A DNA stretch of 64,000 nt, taken from positions 694,553 through 758,552 of the forward strand of contig BCLD01000004.1 in assembly GCA_001600875.1 (NCBI GenBank), in the 5' to 3' direction. Positions 21,497 to 32,711 of the stretch are shown piece after piece. The number at the start of each line of letters is the position of its first letter. Position 1 is the first letter of the stretch. The DNA comes from Solicoccozyma terricola. Lineage: Eukaryota > Basidiomycota > Tremellomycetes > Filobasidiales > Piskurozymaceae. Below the pieces are notes generated by a model that saw only the letters and a list, made by a program, of their open reading frames with translations, ran no database searches and was not told the origin of the DNA. The position numbers were made by a program, and so were the translations under genes.

Positions 21497-24271
21497 ATGG
21501 CTCATCCCTCTCTCCGTTGGCTGTCCCCACGCCGATGGCTCCCATCTAGATCCTCAGCGGCTTCACACACCATCCCAACCCTCGACAACACCGCCGCCAT
21601 GCCCGAATCTTCCGATGAGCTCGAACCAGGAGAGCTCAAAGCAATACAGGCTGGCATTGGGCCATTGACTTTCGCAGGCAGTCGTTATGGGTTGGCTCTA
21701 CTCGTCATGGTGAGTCGTTTGCCTGCCCTGCGCATCTGGGTTCCATCCCGCTCAACCCTCGTCTACTACCCATCTAGGCCGTCATTCTCAACCGCGTACA
21801 TCACCTCGTTCGAAGACCCGCAGTTCCGCAAGATCGCAATCGCACCATGACCGGTCTTCTTCTCCTTCCCTTCTCCCACTTACTTGCTTCACCCTCTGCC
21901 AGTGCTCTCCTTCGCGTACCTGGCGTCCTTGCACTGTTACAAGCATGGGTATTGCTCAGCGTCGTTGTATTACAGGTAGCGGGTTGGTGGCCTACAGGAA
22001 CACTGGCAGAGATCAGAGTCGTCAATATATTAGGGCAATGGGCAGATAGTATGGCTATGCAGGAGGTCTGTTGGAATATCTTCTTGAGTGTATGTTTGAG
22101 CTTGATAGGGAATAATGTGGCAAGAGGGTTAGAACAGAGGTGAGTGATTTGCGGATTGCGGCAGATGCAGAGACATATGATGAGGGTTGATGAATGTCCG
22201 AAACTATCAGACTACGAGACGATGTCCCAGCGTTCAACCTGGTAGGTCCTCTTATCTCCTGTCTCATGCCCTTCATTCACGCTAACCAACTCCCCTGCCT
22301 TTCCCCCACCCCCCTCCCCCAGTTCGGCCTCAGCTATCTACTCCATCTATACTCCTCCCACCTCACCCATCGAGCGGCGTTGTCCCCCGGAGGCTTCGGT
22401 CGACCTGATTTCGATGCCCTATTCGAACTTTGGCTTTGCATTACCGAAGTCACTTGCTTGCAGGCAATAGAGCTTTCAGAGACGTGGAGGAAACGGAGGC
22501 TGATACCTACTGCACTTTGTGGAGTACTCGGGTTAGGTCATTTCATGTGGTCGTTGATCCATAACCCTGGGAAACTTCCCACTTTCATGTTTTTGTCCTA
22601 TTCGGTGAGTAGAGCGACATTTTGCTCATGTTGAGATACCGTCACTGACAGCCTTTACCTTTTCTTTTCGCAAACCAGATGGCACTCTCATCCATCCTCA
22701 TCACACTGCTCACCATCTGCCTCAACGCAATCACTCAAATCTTCACCCTCGGAGGCATCAGACTCCAATCTCTTCTACCCCACTCCGCTACCATTCCCTC
22801 TCTTTCCGAAGATTGGAACGTCTGCGTTACTCGACTTGGCACCGCATGTATGACTACCTCTCGATACTCTGCTGGCTTGCGGAATGAAGTGGCTCCAGCG
22901 GAACTTCGACCTAGCTGGGTGGATTTGGAAATCGAAGGCGTCCGACCACTTAAAGAAACAAGAGGTAACATCGTCGGACAACATCATGACGTCCCGGGAT
23001 TTCTCAATGAGGTGGTTTCGATACACGCTGCTGCTCCGACGGAGGTGGGGACGAGCCATGCTATATTCGGATGGATGAGTCGATCGTTGACTTCTCAACC
23101 TGATGCGTACGGACGAGAATTCTGGAGGTTCATAGACGCTGTGGGCTCTTTGACGACAGGTGTCATTGTCACATGCTGGAGGGTTGTTCCCGGATCCACC
23201 AAAGTCGATTCATTTGTCATCAAGGCGTGGAATAGACGATGGTGGTATGGACCTAGGAAGTGGACATTTTGGAGGAGAAGCTCTTGGACGCCCGGACCTA
23301 CAACCCCTGAGACACCCGCAACGGGTAGCACCGTTCGGACACTGGATGCACATTCAATCGCAAATCGTTCTCCAGTAGCCACACCTCTCAGGAATCGATC
23401 GTCGACAATCGCCGTACCGTTTGTCTTTCAAGACGCTGCAGACGTATCGGATGACGAGTCCGATGAAGATTGGTCAGTGCAGCACTTGAGGGAAACGTCC
23501 GTGTTCAGCGAAGCTAGCTTTACGTCGGACGCGACCGTGACACCGGATGATAGAGACAACGAAGATGGGCCAGCCTCACTCATGGCGGATCTCTTATCCT
23601 CGTCCAGATCAGGACGATCCGGGGGATCAACTACCACCCAACTCAACCTCGTCCCGTTCGACGCATCAATACAGCCTTTGCTGCTTGCACATATGACGTC
23701 TTCCTCTCCTGGACCTCTCACACGTCATTCCTATTCTCGTTTACTGGCGCAAATATCAAATGATACGCCGACTACGGCATCTGAGATACCTGTCAGTGCC
23801 CTCGAGCGATATGTCGATATTCTCCAGAATAGACGTTTGCAAGCGTCTACCAAGGAGGTGAATCGTGATGAGGATGACGAGGAGAGGAAGAGGATGTGTG
23901 TGGTTTGTACGGTAGAGCCGAGGGATACGATCTTGTGGCCGTGCAGGTGCGTTGTATCGCTGGGCGATGGCCGGGCGTCGTCAAGTGAATGAAGCTGACG
24001 CATTGTGGAACGTCCGCAGGTGCTTGGCGCTCTGCAGCGAATGTAGAGAGAATCTTGCTGATAGGTTGCCTGCAAAGCAGCATATGTGTCCGTGAGTACC
24101 TCGACTCGTCACGTTTGCTCTATGGCGAGCTGATGGCCCGGCTAACATCGCACAGGTGCTGTCGGACGAAGTAAGTTACACTCGTGCGTCGATGAGCTTC
24201 ATTGCTTCGTGCTGACCGAGCTCCATCATTCGAACAGGGTGGATGGCTTCTCCCGTATCTTCCTTCCCTGA
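21497..24271 (+). CDS. Multi-spanning membrane RING-type E3 ubiquitin ligase (Asi1/Asi3-like)
   Basis: Several hydrophobic segments spread over the first exons (YGLALLVM, TGLLLLPFSHLLAS, LLQAWVLLSVVVLQVAGWW, NIFLSVCLSLIGNNVA, ALCGVLGLGHFMWSLIHNPG, ILITLLTICLNAITQIFTL) are followed by a long, acidic, Ser/Thr-rich cytosolic or nucleoplasmic region. The C-terminus is a RING: CVVC, then WPCRC, ALCSEC, and CPCC across small introns, ending VDGFSRIFLP. The fourth metal-binding position is Cys rather than His. The topology (membrane domain, long linker, extreme C-terminal RING) resembles yeast Asi1/Asi3, ligases of the inner nuclear membrane, but I could not test this against other membrane RING families. 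The start is at 21497; a downstream ATG at 21599 (MPESSDELEPGEL) is equally plausible. Confidence 0.75.
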
Positions 24272-24473
24272 TCCTGATCATGTCCCGTCCCTTGCATATG
24301 CTCTGAGGCTGTTGTAGACGACTTCTATGACTTGAATGAATATACTATGAAATACAATACAATCCATCTTACGTCATCCGTGGCGAATTCTTGAACCTCG
24401 GTCGAGTTTAAAGGGGAAGTACATCGAACATCGACCACTAGTCGACATATCAATCACTTCGAATCCTCAAGGC

Positions 24474-25422
24474 ATGGCAGCTTCCCCTCTCAAGGCATAC
24501 ATCAATCGCTCATTCGGTGTGCTGCGGCAAAACTCGGCGAAAGGTAAGATCTCCAATGTTGACCTTTTTTTACAGTACCAGATGAGCATCAAGCTAATAT
24601 TGTCCGGCGGTCCTTACAGTCCTGCGAGCCGAAGCAGCACCCCAACTCCACGCCCACACCATCTGGTCGATAAATTCTCACACAGACTTATCTGACTTTG
24701 CAACCGGCTCGGACATTGACATTGGAGGTTTGAGTACTTGTACACTGGATAAGGATGAAGAAGGGAATGGCAGATTCTGGGGAGAGATGAAGACGGGTGT
24801 TCAGAAGGCATATGAAGGGAAAGTTCGAGGAGGGTATGCGGGATTCCGGAATAAAGTGGGTTGCATGGTAGTAGGGTAAAATGCAGAAGGATTGAATACT
24901 GATGCCCATTCCACAGGCCCTACCAACGCTTTTCGGACCTGTTCACCACGATTTATCACTTTACACCCACCTTGCGATCAATCTGAGGCCATCCGGTGAA
25001 CCCCAAACTCTCAAACATTGGTTTGTCAACATCCAGACGGATGGTCCCGTGAGGTGAGAATTTGGAATGTGCCCATCGCACTGGCTCCTCGTCAATAACT
25101 AATCCCTGACCTTCTCTTTACTAGGTCGGATCTCTTCCAACACCGCCTCCCGATACCTACCAACGTCTCCCCGACATCTTGGATAACAATAAACATCCCC
25201 ATTTCCTCTTTCGTCTTGACCAACTCTGGATCTCTATCTGAGACGCAAATACCAATGATGACGTCTCGAGTGCGGACGGTGGGCTTGTCATTGTTGGGAG
25301 GTGGACGGGAAGCAATACCGGATGATGAGTTGAATGTCGGTGTGGAAGGGCGGTTTGAGTTGGGCATCAAGAGTATTCAAGCGGTGCGTAGGGATGAAGG
25401 GTATGAAGGAGCACTCGAGTAA
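24474..25422 (+). CDS. CIA30: Complex I intermediate-associated protein 30 (NDUFAF1 family)
   Basis: Assembly factor for mitochondrial NADH dehydrogenase. The short first exon (MAASPLKAYINRSFGVLRQNS) looks like a presequence. The CIA30 domain follows over three introns: HTIWSINSHTDLSDFATGSD, LDKDEEGNGRFWGEMKTG, GGYAGFRNK, then YTHLAINLRPSGEPQTLKHW, FVNIQTDGPVRSDLFQHRLP, WITINIPISSFVLTNSG and VRTVGLSLLGGG, which is the usual order. The C-terminus ends GALE at 25422. The length, about 250-260 residues, suits the fungal family. Presence of this factor implies that the organism has a proton-pumping complex I, unlike baker's yeast. It converges on ESF1, leaving 73 bases between stops. Confidence 0.9.
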
Positions 25423-25495
25423 AGACGACATATATCATACTATCAACCCATGCCCCAATCGGCCACATGTGTCAGTCCAGATTGAGAGCAATTTC

Positions 25496-28262
25496 TCACT
25501 TCTTACTCCTTTTCGGGTGTCTACTCTTCGACTTGGTCACCGGCTTCTCATCGCCTTCAAACTTGCGCTTGACGCTAGCGACGAGATCAGCCATGGAGTC
25601 CGCTGACCCTGCCGCCTGTGTTGGCTGCTTGGTAACTCGGGAGACTTCGGGTTGCGCGTCATTGCCAGATTGTTGTCTACGCCTGGATCTCTCATTGAGA
25701 AGTTCCGTCATTGCCTTGGTCTTCTTGAAGCTGAGGTGGAGGAGTGTACGTGTCAGTGGAGATACGGAGAGATAATAGATCGGGTGTCACTCACTGAGGA
25801 TCTGAAGGATCAATGGCAAACGCAGGTTCTTCATGAATCGCCTTGAAACGATCATCTTTCACGTTGAGCGAGAATCCTGCGTCTCCAAGCTCGACTTCCC
25901 TCTCATCATCGTACTTTGACTTCTTTGGTCTTCTCCTCGATTTTTTCTTGCCTTCTTGCTTTTCCGCTTTCAGGATATCTTGCATCGAGAAGTGGCGAGT
26001 CTCGTCTGGGACGTCGATGGCGGATTTGACCATCGGCTTCTCTATGATGACGGCGGCGGCGGTCTCTTCCATCGCTTCATCCTCGGATTCGCCAAAGAAA
26101 TCATCGGCCTCGGCAACGGGGGGCTTGACTTCCTCTCCGTCCGCAGCGACTCTGCTACCCGCCTTGAGTTCTTTCTTCTCCTTTTTCCTCTCCTTCTTCT
26201 CCTTCATACGACGTTGGTACCGCTCCAACGTGGTCAAGTTGTCATCGTCGTCCAAAGCCTTGGAAGAGCTAGTCAATGCCGACTTGAAAGTGATCTCCAT
26301 ATCCTGTGGTACGTCATCATCGCTGTTACCGAGATCTGCATGTTTACCCCAGACGTCCTCCGCGTTATCACCACCACCGAGAAGCTTCTTCCTCAACTCC
26401 TCGGTCTTTGCCTTTCGTCTCGCCTTCTTCTCCTTGACAGACAGACCGTTCGTAGCGCCGTCCATTTCCTCTTCTGAAGTCTCCTCGTCAGAGGAGGCTG
26501 CGAGGTACGCTCTGAAATCCTCTTCGTCGATCTCTTGTTTAGAAAGGGGACGGCGGAGCAATTTTTGGCGATTTGGATCATCCTGATCCCATGTTAGCTT
26601 GACTTTGGAGTGACGAAGGGCCTAGATGGAACATGGTGAATGATTCAGCTGAGGGGTCTGTTTAAAGAGGGATGTGGTGCTCAGGAGCATACTCACATCG
26701 GTGACGAAATCAATCCCCTTGTAGGACTTTGGATCTTCCGTTGATTCATCTCTGCGGGGACCGATGCAATCTGTCTGTGAGCCTCCGCAACTACCCGCAA
26801 AACCTGCCCACACACACACACCTATAATCATCTTCAAACTCCATCTCCTCCGGAACAAAGCTCAAGTCCAACACATTAGCTGTCCTTTCAAACTCGGCAC
26901 CGTTACATTCCTTCATAATGTACCCGGCTGCTGATGGGTGGGAGAAGGTCGCTATAGCGTAATAATATCGGAGACGTTCCAGTTGGTATGCGCGGAGGAG
27001 ATCTTGATTGACTTCGCCAGAGGAAGAGGCGATGGAAGCATCATCCGAATCATCGGATTCGGTATCGTCCTCGTCATCGTCATCGTCTTCACCGGAGCCA
27101 TCTCCTGATTCCTCATCTGCAGATCCCACCGATCCGTCACTGGATTGCCCCTCAATACCTACGTCTTCTTCCTCATCACCTTCCCCATCCTCCTCCTCCT
27201 CCTCCTCCTCCTCCTCCTCCCCATCCTCCTCCTCTTCCTCCTCCTCCTCTTGCGCCCTCCTCTTCAATTTTTGTTTCTTCCCCATCTCCTTCCTATTCCT
27301 ACTCTTCCCCTCCCTTCTGCTCTGAGAATCCAAACCTTCAAAAACCTCCCTAGACGGTCCCTCCCTCTCTTCTCTCTCCATTCTCTCTCTTCCGAATTCA
27401 CTAGGATAAATCCGAACACTGATCAGACCACCTTGCACCTGTTCTTCGTTTGCGCGTTTGGATGACTTGGACGCCGCAAGGAATGAACTAAAAATCTTGT
27501 ACAAATCTCGAGAGTGTAAGTTGTCCCAGTCGAGGTTCACAATAGCGATTCTCTTTGTTGGATCTATCAGTGGTTCTTCTTCCTCTTCATCAGGGAATGC
27601 AGATTCCTCGTTTGATTGGGATTTGCCTTTTCCTTTTGATTTCTTAACAAGAGGGATGGCATGGAGATTCGGTTCGTCGTCGTCGTCGTTTTCAGATAGG
27701 TTGATATTTAATCCACCTTCATCATCGCTTTCTTGTTCTTCATCTGTATCATCATCTTCCGAACTCTCTTCCGCACCAGGTAAATTATACCTCCTTTTCC
27801 CACCTACTTCAACCTCATCCTCATCTGAACTTCCCTCTTCGGACCCACTCTCATCCTCGTCCCCAGAAGACTCTAGTATTCCTTCTCCTCTTGCGTAATC
27901 TATCCGTGGTTTCTCAACATCCTCACCGGAAGGAGAAGCGAGACGATAGAATTTTTTCAATTGATCGGTTTCGTGTGTGGAAGAGAGTGCTCTACCGTAC
28001 TTATCTATCAGGACGAAATCAGACGGAGGGCGGGGGGGATGACTTGGTGGTCAGTATATGATGGCATGTATCCTCCGACAAAGAACCACGGCAGCGTACC
28101 GGTTCCCTTTCGTTTGGAAGCTGTACCAGCGCTACCACCACCAAACTCTTCACTCTCCAATACCTCCCTGAATCTATCATCGAGCTGTACCTTGAGTTGT
28201 TTCTGCTTTGGCCTTCTGAAGCGGGGATCTGTGGTGAGACGGGAAAAACGAGGATCGGACAT
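25496..28262 (-). CDS. ESF1: Pre-rRNA processing protein ESF1
   Basis: Nucleolar factor of 18S rRNA maturation. The start at 28262 gives the conserved N-terminus (MSDPRFSRLTTDPRFRRPKQ, LDDRFREVLESEEFG) and, after an intron, DKYGRALSSTHETDQLKKFY. A central fold follows (KRIAIVNLDWDNLHSRDLY, SVRIYPSEFGRERM, LRAYQLERLRYYYAIATF, GAEFERTANVLDLSFVPEEM, FEDDY) with large Asp/Glu/Ser insertions. The C-terminal part holds the ESF1 NUC153-type segment (DDRFKAIHEEPAFAIDPSDP) and ends KSKSRHPKRSKK at 25496. About five exons. The acidic stretches are encoded by TCC/ATC repeats on the plus strand (about 27020-27250 and 27680-27870). It is divergent from REI1, another ribosome-biogenesis gene, with 333 bases between starts and a CACGTG near the middle. 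Confidence 0.95.
27176..27255. repeat. TCC trinucleotide repeats in ESF1 coding sequence
   Basis: Two nearly perfect TCC runs of about ten units, encoding Glu-rich acidic tracts on the minus strand. This is a coding microsatellite, so length variation between strains is likely. Confidence 0.9.
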
Positions 28263-28595
28263 GGTGTTTGTAGAGTGCCGTTGGAGGGATGGAGCTGAAG
28301 ACTGACTGCCTGCCTGACTGACTGACGGGGGGGACGAGGTGACATCCCCCTGGAGAAATAATCAGAAATGTTGTGAAACATGGACGGTGTATCACGTGTC
28401 ACGCGCGGGCAACTTAATTTGTGGGTGAGGGTGAGCAAGCAGCGCTGGGCTCGACCCATCCTCCATCCACCATCCATTCATCCAGGGAATACATCGTCCT
28501 CCAGTCAGTCCCCAAGTGTCCACCCACACAGTAACCCCATCCATCTACAACCTCCCACGCACGAATAAACAACAAACCCAAACACTCGCTCCATC
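28263..28595. promoter_or_regulatory. ESF1/REI1 bidirectional promoter with E-box
   Basis: 333 bases between two divergent ribosome-biogenesis genes, with no coding frame of interest. ATCACGTGTCACGCGCG at 28391-28407 contains CACGTG (28393-28398), a bHLH core site. The rest is pyrimidine-rich leader sequence on the REI1 side. Shared control of both genes is an inference. Confidence 0.5.
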
Positions 28596-29090
28596 ATGGA
28601 AGACTCGGGTTCTCTCTTCACCTGCATATCATGCTCCGTCGCTTTCTCCGAACCGGCTCTTCAGCGTGCCCATTTCTCAAGTGATTGGCACAGGTATAAC
28701 ATGAAGGTGAGCTTTTCGCGTCGGGGTTTTTCCACCGTGCGGCCGTCACTCATATGCTCTTCATCGTCGATCTCTCTTTTTTTTTTTATTCTCATCGGTC
28801 AGAGGAGAGTCGCCACCCTCCCTCCTGTATCAGCTACCGCATTCAACCAAAAGGTCATTGAGAGGAGAGAGCAGACGGCTGTCAGACCAGATCCCAAGGG
28901 AATGATTTGTGAAGCATGCAAGTACGTTCCATGTTCCCTTTGTGTTTTGTCTCGCTACTTTTGAGTTTGTCATGCTCATTGTCCGATAAACCTCCCCCCC
29001 CCCTGTCATGTCTTGATCATCCCCGAAAAAGGTACCTAAGAAGATTCTTCGTGGTTCGTTCGGTTGTATGGCTTCACCTTCAGCAGGAGA

Positions 29091-29130
<40 letters not shown>

Positions 29131-30544
29131 ACCAACACCCATCTCGATCGGTTTAGAAAAATCTTCTCGACAGAAAACGCCTATCGTTCACATATGGCAT
29201 CTAAAAAGCACTCTGAGAGGGCATCCAAACTCCTTGCTTCCAAAACAGAAGCTCCACAAATCGCATCGGAAGAAGAGGTCGTGATTGACAGTGTTCCGGA
29301 AATTGCCACACCTGAAAACACAAAAATGGAAGCAAGTCCAATGGAAGACATCATCGTCGAAGAAACTCCCGCTGGACCATCCAACTCGATTCCTCGTCTT
29401 CTCGTCGACCCCGATGCGGACGAAGAAGAGATCGGGTTGTCAATCGATGCAAAGATCGCTGCTTCGCGTAATCGACTTACCACATCCCATTGTCTATTCT
29501 GTACCGTTGGATCTCCCACAATCGCTGCGAATCTCATTCACATGGCCAACGTACATTCATTCTTCATCCCAGATCAAGAATACCTCGTTGATCTACCTGG
29601 ATTATTAACTTACCTAGGTGAAAAGGTATCTGTGGGTAACACATGTCTATATTGTCCGAATGGAGGAAAAGAATTCGGTAGCTTGGAAGCTGTTCGAGCT
29701 CATATGCGAGATAAATCTCATTGCAAAATGGCTTATGAGACGGATACTGAAAAGTTGGAAGTTTCGGATTGGTATGATTTCGAATCGAGTTATCCGGATG
29801 TTGAGCAGAGAAAGTTGAGACGTGAGGAGAGGAGGAGGAGGAAGGAAGAGAAGAAGATGGAGGAAGAGGAGAGGGAATGGGAGGAAGTTGGTGATGAGGA
29901 GGAGATGGATGAGGATGTGGAAGTTGTGGAAGAGGATGAGGAAAGTGATGATGAGAGCGAGTTGGTGAGTTGGAGTGGCGGATGGGTGTTTTGCACACAA
30001 GATCTTCATCGCCTGACGCCGTGTTCCCTCCCTTAGTCACACGACGATCAAGGTCTAACTCTCGCTGCCGATGGGTTATCCCTCCGTCTCCCATCCGGCC
30101 GAACATTAGGCCACCGATCTCTCCGTGTCTACTACAACCAAAACCTTCGTCCAACCCCGCTCGAGCCATTAACCAACTCATCCACCGCTTTGACCGCCAA
30201 ACTACACGCCGTCCGAGCTCGATTGAACGATCCATCTGGGGATTTAATCCCTGTAAGTGGTGGATCTGGTGGGTATGGACAAGGTCAACAGGTCATGAAA
30301 GCGAGAAACGCGGGAGAGGCGAGATGGGCGAAGAATATGGCGAGAGAGGGTAGGGAGTGGAGAGCGAGGGAGGCGCATAAAACTAGGGTTGGATTCGTCC
30401 ATAATAGTCAGAAACGTGAGTTGGCAGGTTGGCGGCGTGGCAGACAAGTGTGGGGGGGGGGGGATATTTTCGGGAATGCTAATTCTTTGCACGCACGGCT
30501 ATGGGATGTTCTTTTCAGATTGGCGTGATCATCTTCTTCAGTGA
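28596..30544 (+). CDS. REI1: Cytoplasmic 60S biogenesis zinc-finger protein REI1
   Basis: C2H2 protein (ZNF622 family) that acts on cytoplasmic pre-60S particles to release and recycle export factors. Zinc fingers in order: FTCISCSVAFSEPALQRAHF; ICEACK joined over an intron to KIFSTENAYRSHMASKKH; HCLFCTVGSPTIAANLIHM; TCLYCPNGGKEFGSLEAVRA. A conserved DWYDFESSYPD follows, then a very acidic stretch and a C-terminal domain (LTLAADGLSLRLPSGRTLGH, RSLRVYYNQNLRP, RVGFVHNSQK). The last exon is eight codons long (HWRDHLLQ) after an intron holding G10, and ends at a TGA at 30542-30544. Intron 2 (about 28923-29156) contains a C run of 39 bases some 27 bases before its TTTAG acceptor. Confidence 0.94.
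29092..29130. repeat. C39 homopolymer in REI1 intron 2
   Basis: Thirty-nine consecutive C on the sense strand, inside the intron and just upstream of the acceptor region. A shorter C9 lies at about 28996. Its position is that of a polypyrimidine tract. Confidence 0.9.
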
Positions 30545-30721
30545 TCGAGTGTGGGGATGGGGCGTGGGCGGCGAAAATTCGTTTTGCACGCTGTTTTCCT
30601 TTACTGTATCCCGATGTATAGACGGTGTTGATTTTTATGCATGACCATCTTTTCGTAAATCTATTCTATAGGCTAGACGTGACGTGAACCAACCCCCCCT
30701 CCCTCTCCCAAATCCCCCATC

Positions 30722-32130
30722 CTACTTCAACGTCTTTGGCAACCCATCCTCACCCAACAAACTATCCTCGACTTTCAATTTCCTCGGTCCATCTCCAACC
30801 CTCGTATGAATCAAATTCTTGACCGCTCCCTTATGCCATTTCACAATGACATTCCCATCAAAACCCTTTGGAATTTCCGAATTCTCGATATCATTCTTGA
30901 TGTTAAATGGATCCGGGAATGTTTCCGATTGAGGGAAATACGATGAGATTAATTGAACGATTAGTGGGATATTCTTTTGTAGTGCGTATATGACAGCGTT
31001 AGGTCCAGCGTCGAATGTATACGCAGCGAGTATCGATCCACCATTCGCGACAGAAGCACGATTCAATTCGGTGATTAATCCAATAATCGATTTCGAAACG
31101 TCATTGAGGTAAAAAATCGGAGGATCCGTATCCAAACAAACAGCATGAAACGAATTCGAATCCCTGATTGTTATCTCTGCAAACGTGTTGAAATCCCTCT
31201 CCTTGATTGCATTTTCAATTTCTAACATTCGTTTCGGAACAACATTTTTGATTCGATGTTGTAACAATGTTGAAGTTGAAACGGTTCTTTGCATTCCAGC
31301 CGTCGAACTTGTACCCTTTTTCTCATCAGAAACCACACAAATCAACGCATGAACATCATCCCAACTTTCCCTAGTCGCAACTTGAACCGCAACTGAATCA
31401 CTTCCATCCTCACGTACACCCGCATTCCAAGCTACGTATCCACCGAATAACGAACGACAAGCTGATCCTGAGCCTTGACGAGCGATTATAGAGAGTTCAG
31501 TTGGGGATTGAGGGAGGGAGTAGAGGTAGGCGAGAGAGCTGACGAGAGCTGCTAGACCCGATGCGGAGGATGCGAGCCCTGCAGCTGTAGGGAAGTTGTT
31601 GTATGATGCGATGTGGAGATGGTAGGTTGAGAGCTGTTTCGGGGGATTTGGTGTGGTGAGTGTGGTTGGGGCGAATGGTTGGCGTATGGAATTGGCGATT
31701 TAGTTCTATGGAAACAGGAAATACCCCACCACCAAAACAATCTCACCTTAACTTGACTATCATCTTTTTCCTCCAACCCTTTCCTCAACTTCCTCAACTC
31801 CCTAATACAAACATCCAACCTCCCACCGATTTTAATCTGTTCTTCCTTTCCATTCAACCACAATCTATCCTTTTCAAATGCAGGATCAGCACGAGACGTA
31901 GTAGTGGATCTTAAATGGTCTTGATCGAGAGTGATGGAGAGGGATGAATTTGTAGGTAGGATCAATGCGGTGTCGCGTTTACCCCAGTATCTAGCGGAGG
32001 TTAGGGTGAGGAAGGTTGGGTCAGTTAAATGTGTAGTCGCATGGGCGGGGGGGAGCACGACTCACTTGATGCATGCGATGTTGACTGGAGCTGATGCAGT
32101 AGCTTGATAGATGGTGGAAGTGTTGGCCAT
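30722..32130 (-). CDS. MVD1: Mevalonate diphosphate decarboxylase
   Basis: ATP-dependent last step of the mevalonate pathway, making isopentenyl diphosphate for ergosterol and other isoprenoids. Start at 32130 (MANTSTIYQATASAPVNIAC). Family motifs: KYWGKRDTALILPTNSSLSI, YNNFPTAAGLASSASGLAAL (phosphate-binding region), ARQGSGSACRSLFGGYVAWN, HALICVVSDEKKGTSSTAGM, DSNSFHAVCLDT and YTFDAGPNAVIY with the catalytic Asp. It ends LLGEDGLPKTLK at a TAG at 30722-30724. Three exons, with introns near 32000-32070 and 31625-31750. It is about 400 residues long, as usual. The divergent region it shares with DEF1 contains four TGACGTG-type elements, 133 to 274 bases upstream of this start. It converges on REI1. 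Confidence 0.97.
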
Positions 32131-32711
32131 GATGGTGTGGGGTGGAATGGGGTGTGGATGGAATATAAGATGGAATGGTTGAATGAGCTATCCATCGATG
32201 CATCGTCCCACAACGCGCTGTTCTAGAAATGAGGGGGGGGGAGGGGGGAAGACGGGAATAAATGACGTGGCAGCGAGCGAGAGGAGGGGGGGATGAAATG
32301 ACGTGGCAAGGGAAGAGGGGCGGTGGGGATGAATGACGTGGCAGGCGGGTGAGTGGCGGTGGGTGGCGGTGACCGGGTAACTCTATACCCCCAATGACAC
32401 GTCACCCCGCCCCCCTCCCTCCCCCCCCTTTTCGTGATAATCAGGTAATAAAGGCATATGCCAGCGGTTGTCTCCCCCGCCCCTCCTCCCCGTCGTCACT
32501 CAACTTACTCCGTCAACCCTTCTCATCGGTGGTGGTCTTCATCGCATACACCCACCCGTACACTCCGTCCTCCATCCTCCCATCTTGTCTTCCTCCCACC
32601 ACTGAACAACTAAACCCCATCAACAAAAGCATCCGGGAATCTTGACTTCATTCTCTTTTTTTTTCCTTTTTTTTTTTGGCGTACCGAGTTTTTTTTTCCC
32701 TTCTTCCAACA
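32131..32711. promoter_or_regulatory. MVD1/DEF1 bidirectional promoter
   Basis: 581 bases with no convincing gene. The MVD1-proximal part is G-rich on the plus strand and contains the TGACGTG element cluster (32263-32404). The DEF1-proximal part is pyrimidine-rich with T runs (about 32660-32698), typical of a leader before the DEF1 start. Confidence 0.6.
32263..32404. promoter_or_regulatory. Cluster of four TGACGTG(G/T)CA elements
   Basis: TGACGTGGCA occurs at 32263-32272, 32299-32308 and 32334-32343, at 36 and 35 base spacing. TGACACGTCA at 32395-32404 is TGACGTGTCA on the other strand. An ACGTG core preceded by TG is a bZIP site; TGACGTGG is the mammalian ATF6/XBP1 unfolded-protein-response consensus, and ACGTGTC resembles a yeast Hac1 mode. 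By chance, the ten-base motif would be expected less than once in this window. Confidence 0.6.

Noticed and set aside
26008..27900. Plus-strand Ser-rich open frames across ESF1
   Set aside because: They are the reverse complement of the acidic and Lys-rich tracts of ESF1; the minus-strand protein has the conserved domain.
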